Notes: generated from the letters alone by a model not told the origin. Shown: positions 1 through 8,445, counted from the first letter of the stretch. The stretch is 37,928 nt of DNA from Chthoniobacterales bacterium (GCA_025929155.1 JAICMR010000013.1:1-37928), one strand, 5' to 3'. Program-made: numbers and translations.

Positions 1-118
1 GGTCCGCCACCGTAGCCACGGTCTCCTTGGTGTTCTTTGTGCAGGAGCTGACAGCGAGGATCAGGTCGCCGAGAGAGAGCTTCGAGTTCTTTTTGAGGAT
101 TTGCGTGTTCTTTTTCAT
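1..118 (-). CDS. Partial small hypothetical protein (N-terminus only)
   Basis: An open frame starts with ATG at 118 and runs leftwards off the window edge, so only the first 39 codons are visible. The peptide begins MKKNTQILKKNSKLSLGDLI and continues with an AVSSCTKN segment and ETVATVAD. I recall short verrucomicrobial hypotheticals with the same LSLGDLI-AVSS opening, but no function is known to me. There is no clear Shine-Dalgarno before the start. The 140 bp upstream holds nested GTGTC/GACAC repeats and two TTGACAC words pointing towards this gene, which supports transcription in this direction. The frame is real-looking but short, so confidence is moderate. Confidence 0.5.
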   Translation of the reverse strand, partial: MKKNTQILKKNSKLSLGDLILAVSSCTKNTKETVATVAD

Positions 119-202
119 ACCGGGTTACCCGTTCATTCAGCAGGATAAATGCCAACTTCTAATTGGACGCTTGCCCCAGAGCGTCCGTTCAAATTCCGTG
201 GG

Positions 203-260
203 AAAAAGTGTCAACGCGCTCGCGCAAACGAGACACATGTGTCAAGTCGCCGACACTTTC
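203..260 (-). promoter_or_regulatory. Nested GTGTC/GACAC inverted repeats, candidate operator or promoter
   Basis: A perfect 12 bp palindrome GACACATGTGTC lies at 232-243. It is flanked by AAAGTGTC at 205-212 and its inverted partner GACACTTT at 252-259. Read leftwards, the block gives TTGACAC twice (245-239 and 214-208), which resembles a -35 element ahead of the small gene starting at 118. It sits between that gene and the stop codon of the DedA gene. No convincing -10 was found, so the promoter reading is a guess; the symmetry itself is seen directly. Confidence 0.35.
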
Positions 261-892
261 TACGCGCCTTTCGGCTTCGCTGTCAGGCGCAAGACCAGCA
301 AATAAAGCACCGCCAGCACCGCAACGAACAATACAATCCAGTGCGATTGCGTCTTGATCAGATGAAGAAGGCCGTCCGGATTGTTGATCAGGTCGGGCTG
401 CGCCCGATAAGCCCGGTCACCCAGGTAAGCGAGAACGGCACACCATAGAGCAGACCCTACGATCGTAGCTGCGCTGAAGACCCAAAAGTTCATCCGCACG
501 ATTCCGGCGGGAATGGAAATCAAATGCCGAATGACCGGAAGAAGCCGAGCGAAGAACACCCCGCCCGCTTCGTAGCGCGAGAGCCAGACTTCGGCGCGTT
601 CCAGCTTATCAGGGGCGATCAGAAAATATTTGCCAAAGCGGAGGACGATTGGGCGCCCCACCCAGAGCGAAACCCAATAACTAATCGCTGCGCCGATGTA
701 CGAACCGAGTGTTCCCGCCAGAATGACGCCGGTAAAACTGAGGTCCCCGCGGGCTGCGAGGAAGGCTGCGGGCGGAATCACGATCTCACTCGGCACGGGA
801 ATGATCGAGCTTTCCATCGCCATGAGCACAATGATCCCGACGTAGCCGCCCTGAAGAACCCATTCAAACCAAACTTCGAGTAAATGATGCAT
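260..892 (-). CDS. DedA/SNARE-associated (VTT domain) membrane protein
   Basis: The 210-residue protein has the DedA family layout: a hydrophobic N-terminal helix with the ESSIIPVPSE stretch near residue 30, where the family has a conserved E and P-x-P-E in a re-entrant loop. A GTLGSYIGAAISYW glycine-rich helix follows, then the FGKYFLI and SRYEAGGVFFARLLPVIRHLISIPAG region (about residues 105-130), which carries the family's conserved Arg residues. A final hydrophobic helix lies near the C-terminus. DedA proteins are inner-membrane proteins linked to undecaprenyl-phosphate or phospholipid flipping and membrane homeostasis. The gene is divergent from the ABC exporter at 996, and its ATG lies at the edge of an inverted repeat. 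Length matches the family. The exact lipid substrate cannot be told from the sequence. Confidence 0.88.
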   Translation of the reverse strand: MHHLLEVWFEWVLQGGYVGIIVLMAMESSIIPVPSEIVIPPAAFLAARGDLSFTGVILAGTLGSYIGAAISYWVSLWVGRPIVLRFGKYFLIAPDKLERAEVWLSRYEAGGVFFARLLPVIRHLISIPAGIVRMNFWVFSAATIVGSALWCAVLAYLGDRAYRAQPDLINNPDGLLHLIKTQSHWIVLFVAVLAVLYLLVLRLTAKPKGA

Positions 893-1000
893 GATGAGAA
901 ATGCGGATTGCGGAACGCGGAATTCGGAACAGAACTAACGAGGCGCGTAGCTTGCCTCGCACTTCGCATTCCGCAATCCGAATTCCGCACTTCTCATGAT
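893..1000. repeat. Imperfect inverted repeat (GCGGATTGCGGAA family) between divergent genes
   Basis: The left arm (893-925) contains ATGAGAAATGCGG and ATTGCGGAA. The right arm (967-1000) carries the reverse complements, with CATTCCGCAATCCGAATTCCGC followed by CTTCTCATGAT. The arms pair imperfectly because the TGCGGAATTCGG and ATTGCGG blocks are permuted. The element fills the whole divergent promoter region, and the starts of both flanking genes lie at or inside its edges. It looks like one copy of a dispersed low-complexity intergenic repeat rather than a dedicated operator. Confidence 0.6.
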
Positions 1001-2747
1001 CTACCGGCGCGTGCTTCGCTATTATCGGCCGTTTTTGGCGCCGACGATACTGGGGCTCGTGCTCTCGCTCGTTGGGATCGGCATCAACCTGCTGAAGCCT
1101 TGGCCGTTCAAATTCATCGTAGACCAGATTCTCCCGAACGATTCCGCGTTTCGCGCCACTCACGCGAACTGGCGCACCTACATTCCCCTCGCCTGTCTCG
1201 TCCTGGTGGGGCTACAGTTCGTCTGGGGCGTTGTAAATCTCGTCACCAATTACATCTTCGTGAAGGTCGGGCTCGAAGCGCTGCTCAAGCTTCGCACGGA
1301 TCTCTATGCCTACCTGCAATCGCTTTCCCTCAAGTATCACGACGCCCGCCGCTCTGCGGACTCGAGTTTTCGGGTGGCCTACGATTCCCAATCCATCCAG
1401 ACGATCTATAACAAGGGTTTCACGAACATTTTTGGTTCGAGCATCACGCTCGTTGGAATCTTTGTCATCATGCTCCAGCTCGACTGGGAGCTGACCTTAT
1501 TGTCGTTAGGCATCGTTCCGCTGATCGTCTGGGCGATCTACTTTTTTGCGCATCGCATTCGGACGGAATCGACTTCCATACAGGAACAGGACAGCGCGAT
1601 GCTGACCCAGGCGCAGGAAGGTTTGAGCTCGATTCGAATGGTTGCGGCCTTCGGTCGTGAGGACTTCGAGGTTTCACAATTCCACGAGCGCGCGCAGCGC
1701 AGCCTGCAGGCGAATCTCAGGCTGACTCTCACCAATGTGAAAAGCGCCCTCGTTATCAGCACGCTGATGGGAATCGGGACCGCGGCGATGTATTACCTCG
1801 GGACGCTGCACGTGCTCGCCGGCACGCTTACGCTCGGTTCCCTCATCGTCTTCAGTTCCTATCTCGTCATGCTCTACCAACCTCTCCAGGAATTGACCTA
1901 TACCGCCTGGGCAATGGAGGGCGCGACTGCTGGCGCGCGCCGCTGCTTCGAGGTCCTCGATCGGGAAGATGATGTGCGCGATTCGCCCTCCGCCGTGGCG
2001 ATCAATGAGACCAACGCCGCAATTGAGTTCGACCATGTCCGCTTCGCCTACAAGGATGAGCAAGCGGTCCTGGAAGGCATCGATCTCACGGTTTTGCCGA
2101 ACCAGATCGTCGCGCTCGTCGGCGGAACCGGCGCCGGAAAAAGCACGCTCCTTAGTCTCGTCCCGCGCTTTTACGATCCGACTGCGGGCGTCGTTAGGCT
2201 GGATGGTCGCGACCTGCGCGAGATCACGAAGAAATCGTTGCGTGATAAGATCGCGATCGTGCTTCAGGACACGCTCCTTTTTTCCACCACGATTCGCGAA
2301 AACATTGCCTATGGCCGCCCGGACGCGACCGACGCCGAGATTCGCGAAGCCGCGCGGCGGGCGCAGGCCGATGATTTTATCCGCCGCTTGCCTAACGACT
2401 ACGACAGCCCGGTCGGTGAACGCGGCGGACACCTCAGCGTCGGACAGCGGCAGCGGATCGGCATTGCGCGCGCCTTTTTGAAGGACGCGCCTATCCTTCT
2501 CCTTGATGAACCGACTTCCGCCCTCGACCCAACGACCGAAGCGGCCATCATGGAAACGATCAAGGAACTGATGCACGGCCGCACCACCCTCATCGTCACA
2601 CACCGGCTCGCCACGATCCACAACGTCGATAAAATCGTCGTCCTCGAAAACGGTCGCGTGATCGAGGAAGGTCGCGGTCCGGAGTTGGTCGCGCGCGGCA
2701 ATTCCTACGCGCGACTTTACACCGCCGGCAATTATCCCGAACGATGA
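996..2747 (+). CDS. ABC exporter, fused permease and ATPase (MsbA-like)
   Basis: This 583-residue protein is a half-transporter with an N-terminal transmembrane domain of about six helices (residues 15-310) and a C-terminal nucleotide-binding domain. Walker A GGTGAGKST is near residue 376, the Q-loop is IVLQD, and the signature LSVGQ lies near residue 480. Walker B ILLLDEP is followed by TSALD, and the H-loop is IVTHR. Such proteins homodimerise in the inner membrane and export lipids, lipid-linked glycans or peptides. It is the first gene of a tight cluster: its stop overlaps the start of the acyltransferase (ATGA), and a glycosyltransferase follows. That context suggests export of a surface glycolipid. 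It carries two TCGTTAGG words (1503, 2191). The family call is sure; the substrate is inferred. Confidence 0.92.
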   Translation: MIYRRVLRYYRPFLAPTILGLVLSLVGIGINLLKPWPFKFIVDQILPNDSAFRATHANWRTYIPLACLVLVGLQFVWGVVNLVTNYIFVKVGLEALLKLRTDLYAYLQSLSLKYHDARRSADSSFRVAYDSQSIQTIYNKGFTNIFGSSITLVGIFVIMLQLDWELTLLSLGIVPLIVWAIYFFAHRIRTESTSIQEQDSAMLTQAQEGLSSIRMVAAFGREDFEVSQFHERAQRSLQANLRLTLTNVKSALVISTLMGIGTAAMYYLGTLHVLAGTLTLGSLIVFSSYLVMLYQPLQELTYTAWAMEGATAGARRCFEVLDREDDVRDSPSAVAINETNAAIEFDHVRFAYKDEQAVLEGIDLTVLPNQIVALVGGTGAGKSTLLSLVPRFYDPTAGVVRLDGRDLREITKKSLRDKIAIVLQDTLLFSTTIRENIAYGRPDATDAEIREAARRAQADDFIRRLPNDYDSPVGERGGHLSVGQRQRIGIARAFLKDAPILLLDEPTSALDPTTEAAIMETIKELMHGRTTLIVTHRLATIHNVDKIVVLENGRVIEEGRGPELVARGNSYARLYTAGNYPER

Positions 2748-3328
2748 GCAACGTGAACAGCTTACGCCGCGTCGAGAGCGATTGGTGGCCTGATCCCATT
2801 CCGCCAAACGTTGGTTTCGGCGCGGGCTTTTATTGTGAGACGGCGCAAATTTTTCGAAAGATGCGCAACAGCGCGCCCGACGCGCTCTCGTTAGGCGATT
2901 ACGTTTCCTGTTACGCGGGTTGCTCGTTTTCGATCGGTGAAAATGGGCGCTGCACGGTCGGCGACTTTACCCTTCTTAATGGCGCGATCGTCATGGCGGA
3001 AGAATTGATCGAGATCGGGCGCTATTGCCTGATTTCCTGGAACGTCGGGATCGCCGATTCGGATTTCCACCCAATCGATCCCGCGCAAAGGCGCGCCGAT
3101 GCCCTCGCCCTCGCGCCCTATTACAAAGATCGCCCGCCGCGTCCGCCGATCCGGACCGCACCGGTGCGCATCGCGGACAACGTCTGGATCGGGATGAACG
3201 CCGTCATTTTGAAAGGCGTCACGATCGGAGAAAACTCGGTCGTCGCAGCCGGGTCCGTTGTCTCGAAAAGCGTCGCAGCGAACACTGTCGTCGCGGGCAA
3301 TCCTGCAATTGTGGTGAAACAGTTATAA
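2744..3328 (+). CDS. Hexapeptide-repeat acyltransferase (LbH fold)
   Basis: The start codon overlaps the stop of the ABC exporter gene in an ATGA junction, so the two are translationally coupled. The 194-residue protein shows left-handed beta-helix hexapeptide repeats. An early block covers about residues 48-90, and the C-terminal block contains VRIADNVWIGMNAVILKGVTIG, then VVAAGSVVSKSVAANTVVAGNPA. This is the typical ending of maltose, galactoside or serine-type acetyltransferases. DSDFHPID in the middle resembles the loop that carries the catalytic His of xenobiotic/NodL-type acetyltransferases. These trimeric cytosolic enzymes transfer acetyl (or other acyl) groups from acyl-CoA to sugars. 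Neighbours suggest modification of a surface glycan. The acceptor is unknown. Confidence 0.85.
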   Translation: MSNVNSLRRVESDWWPDPIPPNVGFGAGFYCETAQIFRKMRNSAPDALSLGDYVSCYAGCSFSIGENGRCTVGDFTLLNGAIVMAEELIEIGRYCLISWNVGIADSDFHPIDPAQRRADALALAPYYKDRPPRPPIRTAPVRIADNVWIGMNAVILKGVTIGENSVVAAGSVVSKSVAANTVVAGNPAIVVKQL

Positions 3329-3398
3329 CCGCGGAGAATGCAGAGATTCCAGAGCGACCAGTGAAACGAGTTTTTCTTCCTCCGCGTCCTCTGCGGTT
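3327..3398. repeat. Inverted repeat of the ACCGCAGAGAACGCAGAG family
   Basis: Arms at 3327-3345 and 3378-3398 are imperfect reverse complements of each other: AACCGCGGAGAATGCAGAG pairs with the complement of CCTCCGCGTCCTCTGCGGTT. They can form a hairpin between the acyltransferase stop and the glycosyltransferase start. Single-arm relatives occur at 8415-8445 and 9758-9790, and a degenerate one near 33974. There is no U-tract, so it is not an ordinary intrinsic terminator. Confidence 0.6.
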
Positions 3399-3409
3399 AA
3401 TCAAAGCCG

Positions 3410-4582
3410 ATGAAGCGTAAAAAGATCGTCGTAATGGGTTTCATGGGCTCGATGCCGATCGCCGGCGTTATCTGGCAGCATGTCCATTACCTCGTGGGGC
3501 TGCAACGGCTCGGACACGACGTTTACTACATCGAAGACTCCGCTCGGATTCCCTATAATCCGACGAACTTCGACACGAACAACGACTTCAGCTACGCCGC
3601 CAAAATCCTGGGACAACTTGCGGCGGAATTTCGGTTCGAAGGTCGCTGGAGTTTCTGCGCCCGCTATCTTCCGGAGCACCCAACCGGTGGGCTTTCCCTA
3701 ACGAAAATACGGCAGCTTTACCGCGACGCTGACGCGATCCTGAACGTCTGCGGCGCCCAGGAATTCAATGACGACCTGTTGCAAAGTGAGCGCATCCTCT
3801 ACGTCGAGAGCGATCCCGGAGTCGAGCAGATCAAAGTCGATCAGAAGACGCGGTCGACGATCGATTATCTCGGAAAACACCGCGCGCTTTTCACCTTCGG
3901 CGAAAACGTCGGGACCGACCGCTTTCCTGTTCCGCTGCACAAATTCAAATGGTTCTCGACTCGCCAGCCGATCGTGACCGACCTGTGGAAGACCGCGCGC
4001 GCGCCCAACGAATCGGCTGTTTTCACCTCGATCGCCAACTGGTCCACCAGCGGACTGAAAGACATCGAGTGGCGCGGCGACAAATATCTCTGGAGCAAAT
4101 CGAGAGAATTTCTACGGTTCGTGACCGCACCGAAGAAAGCGGGTGAGCCGTTCGAACTGGCGACCGACATCAAGGACGAGAAGACGCGCCGGAAATTTGT
4201 CGCGAATGACTGGCGCTTCCGCCGGCCGCACGAGATGAGCGTCGATTACTGGGATTACCGCAACTACATTCGGCGCTCAAAAGGCGAGTTCACGGTCGCG
4301 AAAGATCAATACGTGCGGCTCCAGACCGGCTGGTTCAGCGATCGGAGCGCCTGTTATCTGGCGGCGGGGCGGCCGGTCATCACGCAGCAGACCGGCTTTA
4401 CCGATCACTACGGCAACAGCGGCGGCCTCTTCGCTTTCCGTTCGTTAGGGGAAATCGCAGAAGCTGTGCGTGAGATCAATGCTGACTACAAAAAACAAAG
4501 CCGCGCCGCGCTCGCCGTTGCCCGCGAGATCTTCGAGGCGGAGAAGGTTTTGCGCGACCTGCTCGATCGCGCCGGCATCTGA
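3410..4582 (+). CDS. GT-B-like glycosyltransferase family protein (paralogue of 30119-31261)
   Basis: The 390-residue protein opens with KIVVMGFMGSMPIAGVIWQ and a GLQRLGHDVYYIED strand-helix unit. This is the usual N-terminal Rossmann pattern of GT-B glycosyltransferases, which bind a glycan acceptor there. The C-terminal half has RSKGEFTVAKDQY and GWFSDRSACYLAAGRPVI followed by QQTGF (about residues 285-330), a donor-binding-like segment. An almost identical arrangement occurs in the protein encoded at 30119-31261, so the two are paralogues. No signal peptide is seen, so it is likely cytosolic or membrane-peripheral. It follows the ABC exporter and acyltransferase after a repeat-filled gap, consistent with surface glycoconjugate synthesis. 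The donor sugar is unknown, and the enzymatic role rests on fold-like features only. Confidence 0.65.
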   Translation: MKRKKIVVMGFMGSMPIAGVIWQHVHYLVGLQRLGHDVYYIEDSARIPYNPTNFDTNNDFSYAAKILGQLAAEFRFEGRWSFCARYLPEHPTGGLSLTKIRQLYRDADAILNVCGAQEFNDDLLQSERILYVESDPGVEQIKVDQKTRSTIDYLGKHRALFTFGENVGTDRFPVPLHKFKWFSTRQPIVTDLWKTARAPNESAVFTSIANWSTSGLKDIEWRGDKYLWSKSREFLRFVTAPKKAGEPFELATDIKDEKTRRKFVANDWRFRRPHEMSVDYWDYRNYIRRSKGEFTVAKDQYVRLQTGWFSDRSACYLAAGRPVITQQTGFTDHYGNSGGLFAFRSLGEIAEAVREINADYKKQSRAALAVAREIFEAEKVLRDLLDRAGI

Positions 4583-4716
4583 GGCGGTCGCTCGGAATTG
4601 CGCCTGATCAAAAGTTGGAAGCAAACGGACAGTTGAGCCCATCCTGCCGATTCAGTTAAAGCGATGCGGCTCTTACTTTCGTTAGGCCGAGTGAAGTTGC
4701 CAAACGGGCGCGGACG

Positions 4717-6627
4717 ATGCTAGAGAGCGCTACGATGTCACCGCCGAAGCGCGTCCGCCGCAAACGCCGCCGCAAATCCGTGCGCGGCCGGCAGTCGCAG
4801 GTGCGAGCAGTGCTTTTTCTCACACTGCTTCTGATCGCTGGATTCCTGATCGGCCTTTTCGGTTTCTCTTCGTTTCACAAAGGTTGGTATCGCTGGCGCG
4901 AATCGCGCCTGCTCAAGCAGGGCGCCGAATTTCTTCGGCAAAATAACCCCGAGGCCGCCGAAGCAGCCGCGCGCAGCGTGATCGCGCTGGATCCGAAATC
5001 TATCGCGGGCAGCCGAATCCTGGCCGAAGCAACCGAGCGCCAAAATCGCTCCGAGACGGTGGCTTGGCGCGCACAGGTTGCGCAGCTCGCGCCCTCGCTT
5101 GAGAGCCACCTGAATCTCGCCTCAGCCGCGCTTCGCTTCGGTCAGCTGGAAGTGGCGCGCCACGCCCTCGATCAAATTCCCGCCTCCGAGCACGACAAGG
5201 CGGCTTACCATGTCGTCGCAGGCTGGCTGGCCCGAGCCGAAGGAAACTCCGCGGACGAAGAACGGCACTTTGCGGCCGCGGTCGCGCGCGAGCCGAAGAA
5301 CGACACCTACCAGTTCAATCTTGCGGTTCTCCAAATTCTTTCGCCAGATCCCGAGAAGCATGCGGCGGCCCGAAATACGCTCGAGCGCCTGAGCAAGGTG
5401 GCGCAGTTCCGCACCCAGGCATTGCGCTCGCTACTCGAGAATGCCATCCATCAAAATCAAATGCCGGCCGCGGAAGCGCTCGCGCAGGATTTGCAGATGA
5501 GCCAGGAAGTGACCTTCAGCGATTATCTGCTCTGCCTCGATCTCTATCGGAAGCTGAATCCAAAAAAATTCCGCGCGCTCCTCGCGAAGGTGAAGCCGGT
5601 GGCGGCGCGGAATAGCAACGATCTCGCGCAGTTGATCGCCTGGATGAACGAGAACGACCAGGCGAGCGAGGCGCTAAAGTGGATCGAAAAGTTACCTAAC
5701 GAACTCACGAACAAACCGCCGGTCGCGATTGCGGTTAGCGATTCGCTGGTGGCGACGAAAAATTGGTCGCGCCTGAAACGCTGGACGCGAAGCAGCTCCT
5801 GGGATGATAAGGAATATCTGCGCGATGCCTATCAGGCTTATGCGCTCCGTGAAGCGCGTCGCGCCGCCGGCGACGCCGAATCGGAAGCGCTTTGGGCCGC
5901 CGCCGAAAAAGAAGTGGCCGATCACCCCGAGCGCCAACTGGCGCTGGCCCGTCTCGCTTCGAAATGGAAACTGGACGAGGAAGCAAAAAAGCTCTGGACA
6001 CGGGTTGCGGACGCGTCGCGGAATCGGCGCGAAGCGCTCGAGGCGCTTTACGAGATATATCGCCAGGACAACGACCTGCCGAACCTGCGCGCGATCGCGC
6101 AACGGCTCCACGAAATCTCGCCGGACGAGGTGGCGCTGGGAGCAAACGCAGCCCGGCTCGCGCTGCTCCTCGATCGGAACACCACCGCTGGACAGCAGCT
6201 CGCCGCGGAGGTTTACAAAAAGGCGCCTAACGAACCCGCCGCGGCGGTGACCTACGCGTTCTCACTCTACACGATTGGTCACACTCCGGCCGGGCTCGAG
6301 ATATTAAAGAAGTTGCCGCCCGAAGCGTTGCGCGATCCGCATGCGGCAGTTTACGCCGCGCTCCTCTTTGACGACGACAACCAAACAGCCGCGGCGGACG
6401 AATACATCAAACTGGCCCGGGCAGGGCACTTGTATCCCGAGGAGAAACAACTGCTCGAGGAGATCACGACGCGCCGGCAAAATCCCACCCCTTCGCCAGC
6501 GCCTGCATCCGCGCCTTCGCCTAACGACGTCACTCCATCCGGCACAACCTCGCCGGAAATCCTGGCGCGGGCGCTTGCCCCATTCAGCCTAACGACACTG
6601 ACGCGGCGGACTTCGCAAGCGATCTGA
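4717..6627 (+). CDS. Membrane-anchored TPR-repeat protein
   Basis: The 636-residue protein starts with a very basic segment (KRVRRKRRRKSVRGRQ) and one transmembrane helix at about residues 31-53, giving a single N-in anchor. The rest is helical tetratricopeptide-like repeats, such as GAEFLRQNNPEAAEAAARSV near residue 67, and alanine-rich repeat pairs through about residue 590. A proline-rich linker (PTPSPAPASAPSPN) and a short tail end it. TPR domains bind partner proteins; in this setting the domain would face the periplasm. No catalytic domain is visible. A second ATG at 4735 (residue 7) is an equally good start. The gene stands alone, with a TCGTTAGG word in its upstream gap at 4679 and four CCTAACGA words inside, two of them within the last 110 bp. 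Confidence 0.75.
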   Translation: MLESATMSPPKRVRRKRRRKSVRGRQSQVRAVLFLTLLLIAGFLIGLFGFSSFHKGWYRWRESRLLKQGAEFLRQNNPEAAEAAARSVIALDPKSIAGSRILAEATERQNRSETVAWRAQVAQLAPSLESHLNLASAALRFGQLEVARHALDQIPASEHDKAAYHVVAGWLARAEGNSADEERHFAAAVAREPKNDTYQFNLAVLQILSPDPEKHAAARNTLERLSKVAQFRTQALRSLLENAIHQNQMPAAEALAQDLQMSQEVTFSDYLLCLDLYRKLNPKKFRALLAKVKPVAARNSNDLAQLIAWMNENDQASEALKWIEKLPNELTNKPPVAIAVSDSLVATKNWSRLKRWTRSSSWDDKEYLRDAYQAYALREARRAAGDAESEALWAAAEKEVADHPERQLALARLASKWKLDEEAKKLWTRVADASRNRREALEALYEIYRQDNDLPNLRAIAQRLHEISPDEVALGANAARLALLLDRNTTAGQQLAAEVYKKAPNEPAAAVTYAFSLYTIGHTPAGLEILKKLPPEALRDPHAAVYAALLFDDDNQTAAADEYIKLARAGHLYPEEKQLLEEITTRRQNPTPSPAPASAPSPNDVTPSGTTSPEILARALAPFSLTTLTRRTSQAI

Positions 6628-6739
6628 GACAGTGGCGCGCTCGATTTTTTCCGCCCACTCTCGGATCCATAACCTGGCAAGATGAATGGCGCCGCCTGGC
6701 TGGCAGAGGTGCGCGTAACGTTCCCGCGATTGCGACGGC

Positions 6740-7342
6740 TCAACGTGCGATCTCGCGCAAATCTTCCACCCAAACGAGCTCACAGGCGCCGTTGCCGGAA
6801 TCCGTTCGACTGAGGGAACTGCGCCAGGTGCCGATCTCCGGTCCGGTCGCTTCCACCAGCAGGCCGCTTAGATGAACCAGCTCGCCGGCGCGCAGCTTTT
6901 TGCAGCGCGTCGCGATCGAGCGGCTGGAAGGACTGAGATGAAGATTAGTCGCGTGGGCGATGATTTCGTTCTCCGGAATCGGCGGCGGGTTGTGTTGCCA
7001 GTGATACCAAAAAAAACGCGCGCTCTGGCTGAGACTAAGCTGATCGAGCACCGCCTGGTCGGACATCGCGCCCCAACCGACAGCGAGATCGACCGGCACG
7101 AGGGCCGACGGCCGGTCGTAGCGATAAATCTTCCGGTGAAGAACCCGCGCATCGAGCGCGAAATGCGCCAGCGGTTGAAGATGGAATTTACCGGTGTCGA
7201 ACGCGGAGTCGTCAGGCGAGAGCGCCGTTTGCGATGGTTCGGTCGGGATCAGCACACCCGGCGGATAAACTATCGGAGCCGTCAATCGGCTGTAGGCAAA
7301 GCAGGCGAGAACAAGAGCCGCGAAAAACGAAACCGACTTCAT
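6740..7342 (-). CDS. Secreted conserved protein of unknown function
   Basis: I place the start at the ATG at 7342, because the protein then opens with a clean signal peptide (MKSVSFFAALVLACFAYSRL). An in-frame ATG at 7408 would add 22 polar residues and lies inside a dispersed repeat. The mature part contains DLAVGWGAMSDQAVLDQL, then FFWYHW, an ENEIIAHATNLHLSP block, a GELVHLSGLLVEA strand, and WRSSLSRTDSGNGACELVWV near the end. I recall an uncharacterised, widely distributed bacterial family with the same ordered blocks (VDLALGWG-MSD, SANMHLIP, WRSSLTR-D-G-GACE-WVE). No enzymatic function is known to me. Two Cys residues remain in the mature part (CKKL and ACELV). It is likely periplasmic and not in an obvious operon. 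Confidence 0.7.
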   Translation of the reverse strand: MKSVSFFAALVLACFAYSRLTAPIVYPPGVLIPTEPSQTALSPDDSAFDTGKFHLQPLAHFALDARVLHRKIYRYDRPSALVPVDLAVGWGAMSDQAVLDQLSLSQSARFFWYHWQHNPPPIPENEIIAHATNLHLSPSSRSIATRCKKLRAGELVHLSGLLVEATGPEIGTWRSSLSRTDSGNGACELVWVEDLREIAR

Positions 7343-7658
7343 CTTTGGTGAGTCGGGGAGCAGTTTTGATGCGCGCCGTTGTCTGACGAAAGTGCCCAAA
7401 CCGCTCATCCTGAACGAAGCGCGCCGAAGTCGAAGGGTCCGACGGAGCAGCCGAGAAGATCCGAAACCGAATGAACGATCTTCAATCGCTCCTATCCCTG
7501 CGTTGAATTTCGGCCACGCCCGATTGATTCAACACCTAGATGCCGCTGATCGTTAGGGGAAAAGCAGGTGTCCGGAGGAACAGTAACTGGAAGACGCTTG
7601 CAGCAGAACAAAAGGAAAAGGCTAACCAACCGCCGCGCGGGGGTTCCAGGCAACGTCC
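7343..7658. other. Gene-free gap (316 bp) with one dispersed repeat and one TCGTTAGG word
   Basis: No convincing coding frame is seen here. The stretch holds a dispersed repeat at 7405-7440 and an exact TCGTTAGG at 7550-7557. It separates two leftward genes, the secreted unknown and fabG, so it must contain the promoter of the former and the end of the fabG transcript. I see no clear terminator hairpin with a T-run. Confidence 0.5.
7405..7440. repeat. Dispersed repeat copy 1 (TCATCCTGAACGAAGCGC family)
   Basis: This 36 bp stretch matches 13845-13880 at 29 of 36 positions, counted by eye. Both copies start TCAT-CTGA-CGAAGCGC and end with a GTCGA-GG-TCC block. Both lie in gaps between genes. 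It resembles short intergenic repeats that I have seen in many environmental genomes; no function is known to me. Confidence 0.6.
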
Positions 7659-8402
7659 CTACATCACCATTCCACCATCGACTGTCAGCACCTGGCCCGT
7701 AATATATCGGGCTTCCGGCGCCGCAAGAAACGCGACCGCGGCGGCAATGTCTTCCCCTTCGCCGAATTTGCCTGAAGGGATTTTGGCGCGGATTGCCTCT
7801 TTGATCTGGTCGTTGAGCACATCGGTCATGTCGCTGACGATGAAACCGGGCGCGACCGCATTTACCGTGATGCCGCGGCTCGCGAGCTCGCGTGCGAGGG
7901 TTTTCGTTAGGCCGATCAGGCCGGCTTTGCTCGCGGCGTAGTTCGCCTGGCCGGCATTACCGGTGAGGCCAGCGATCGAGCTGATGTTGATAATCCGACC
8001 GCTGCGCTGCTTGATCATCGAACGCATCACCGCCTGCGCGAAGCTGAAGGCGCCGCGCAAATTCGTGTCGATGACTGTGTCCCAATCCTCCATCGACATC
8101 CGCATGCTGAGTCCGTCGCGGGTGACGCCGGCGTTATTCACCAGGATGTCGACCCGGCCGAAGTTCGCGAGAATTTTCGCGCCGGTTTCCTGCACCGCGG
8201 AGTGGTCGGCGACATCGACGGCATACGCTTTCGCGGCCTCGGCGCGGGTGGCGTTGATTTCGTCGGCGGTGCTCTGTGTGGTGGCTTCGCTCCGACTGAC
8301 GGACGCGATTCGCGCGCCTTCAGCAGCGAGGCGCAACGCAATGGCTTTTCCGATTCCCCTGCCCGCTCCCGTGACGATCGCTACCTGATTGTCGAATCTC
8401 AT
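7659..8402 (-). CDS. fabG: 3-oxoacyl-[acyl-carrier-protein] reductase
   Basis: The 247-residue protein is a classical short-chain dehydrogenase with FabG features. The NADPH-binding TGAGRGIG is at residues 11-18, NNAG at 89-92, and the catalytic triad is Ser142, Tyr155 and Lys159 in SSIAGLTGNAGQANYAASK. The PGFI-SDMTD and final ITGQVLTVDGGMVM match FabG closely. It reduces beta-ketoacyl-ACP in fatty acid elongation, as a cytosolic tetramer. It is not next to other fab genes here, so another SDR role cannot be fully excluded, although length and motifs fit FabG throughout. There is no clear Shine-Dalgarno, only an A/T-rich leader. One antisense TCGTTAGG word (7904) encodes the G-L-T-K segment. 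Confidence 0.88.
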   Translation of the reverse strand: MRFDNQVAIVTGAGRGIGKAIALRLAAEGARIASVSRSEATTQSTADEINATRAEAAKAYAVDVADHSAVQETGAKILANFGRVDILVNNAGVTRDGLSMRMSMEDWDTVIDTNLRGAFSFAQAVMRSMIKQRSGRIINISSIAGLTGNAGQANYAASKAGLIGLTKTLARELASRGITVNAVAPGFIVSDMTDVLNDQIKEAIRAKIPSGKFGEGEDIAAAVAFLAAPEARYITGQVLTVDGGMVM

Positions 8403-8414
8403 AAGTTGAAAATT

Positions 8415-8445
8415 ACCCGCAGAGAACGCAGAGAGCGCGGAAGAA
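8415..8445. repeat. Single-arm copy of the ACCGCAGAGAACGCAGAG repeat
   Basis: ACCCGCAGAGAACGCAGAGA followed by GCGCGGAAGAA lies just upstream of fabG, on the leader side. It matches the arms at 3327-3398 and the copy inside the amidohydrolase signal-peptide region (9758-9790). No function is evident. Confidence 0.55.

Noticed and set aside
1674-2807. Long minus-strand open frame opposite the ABC exporter
   Set aside because: It is a shadow of GC-rich codon use; the plus-strand frame has all ABC motifs.
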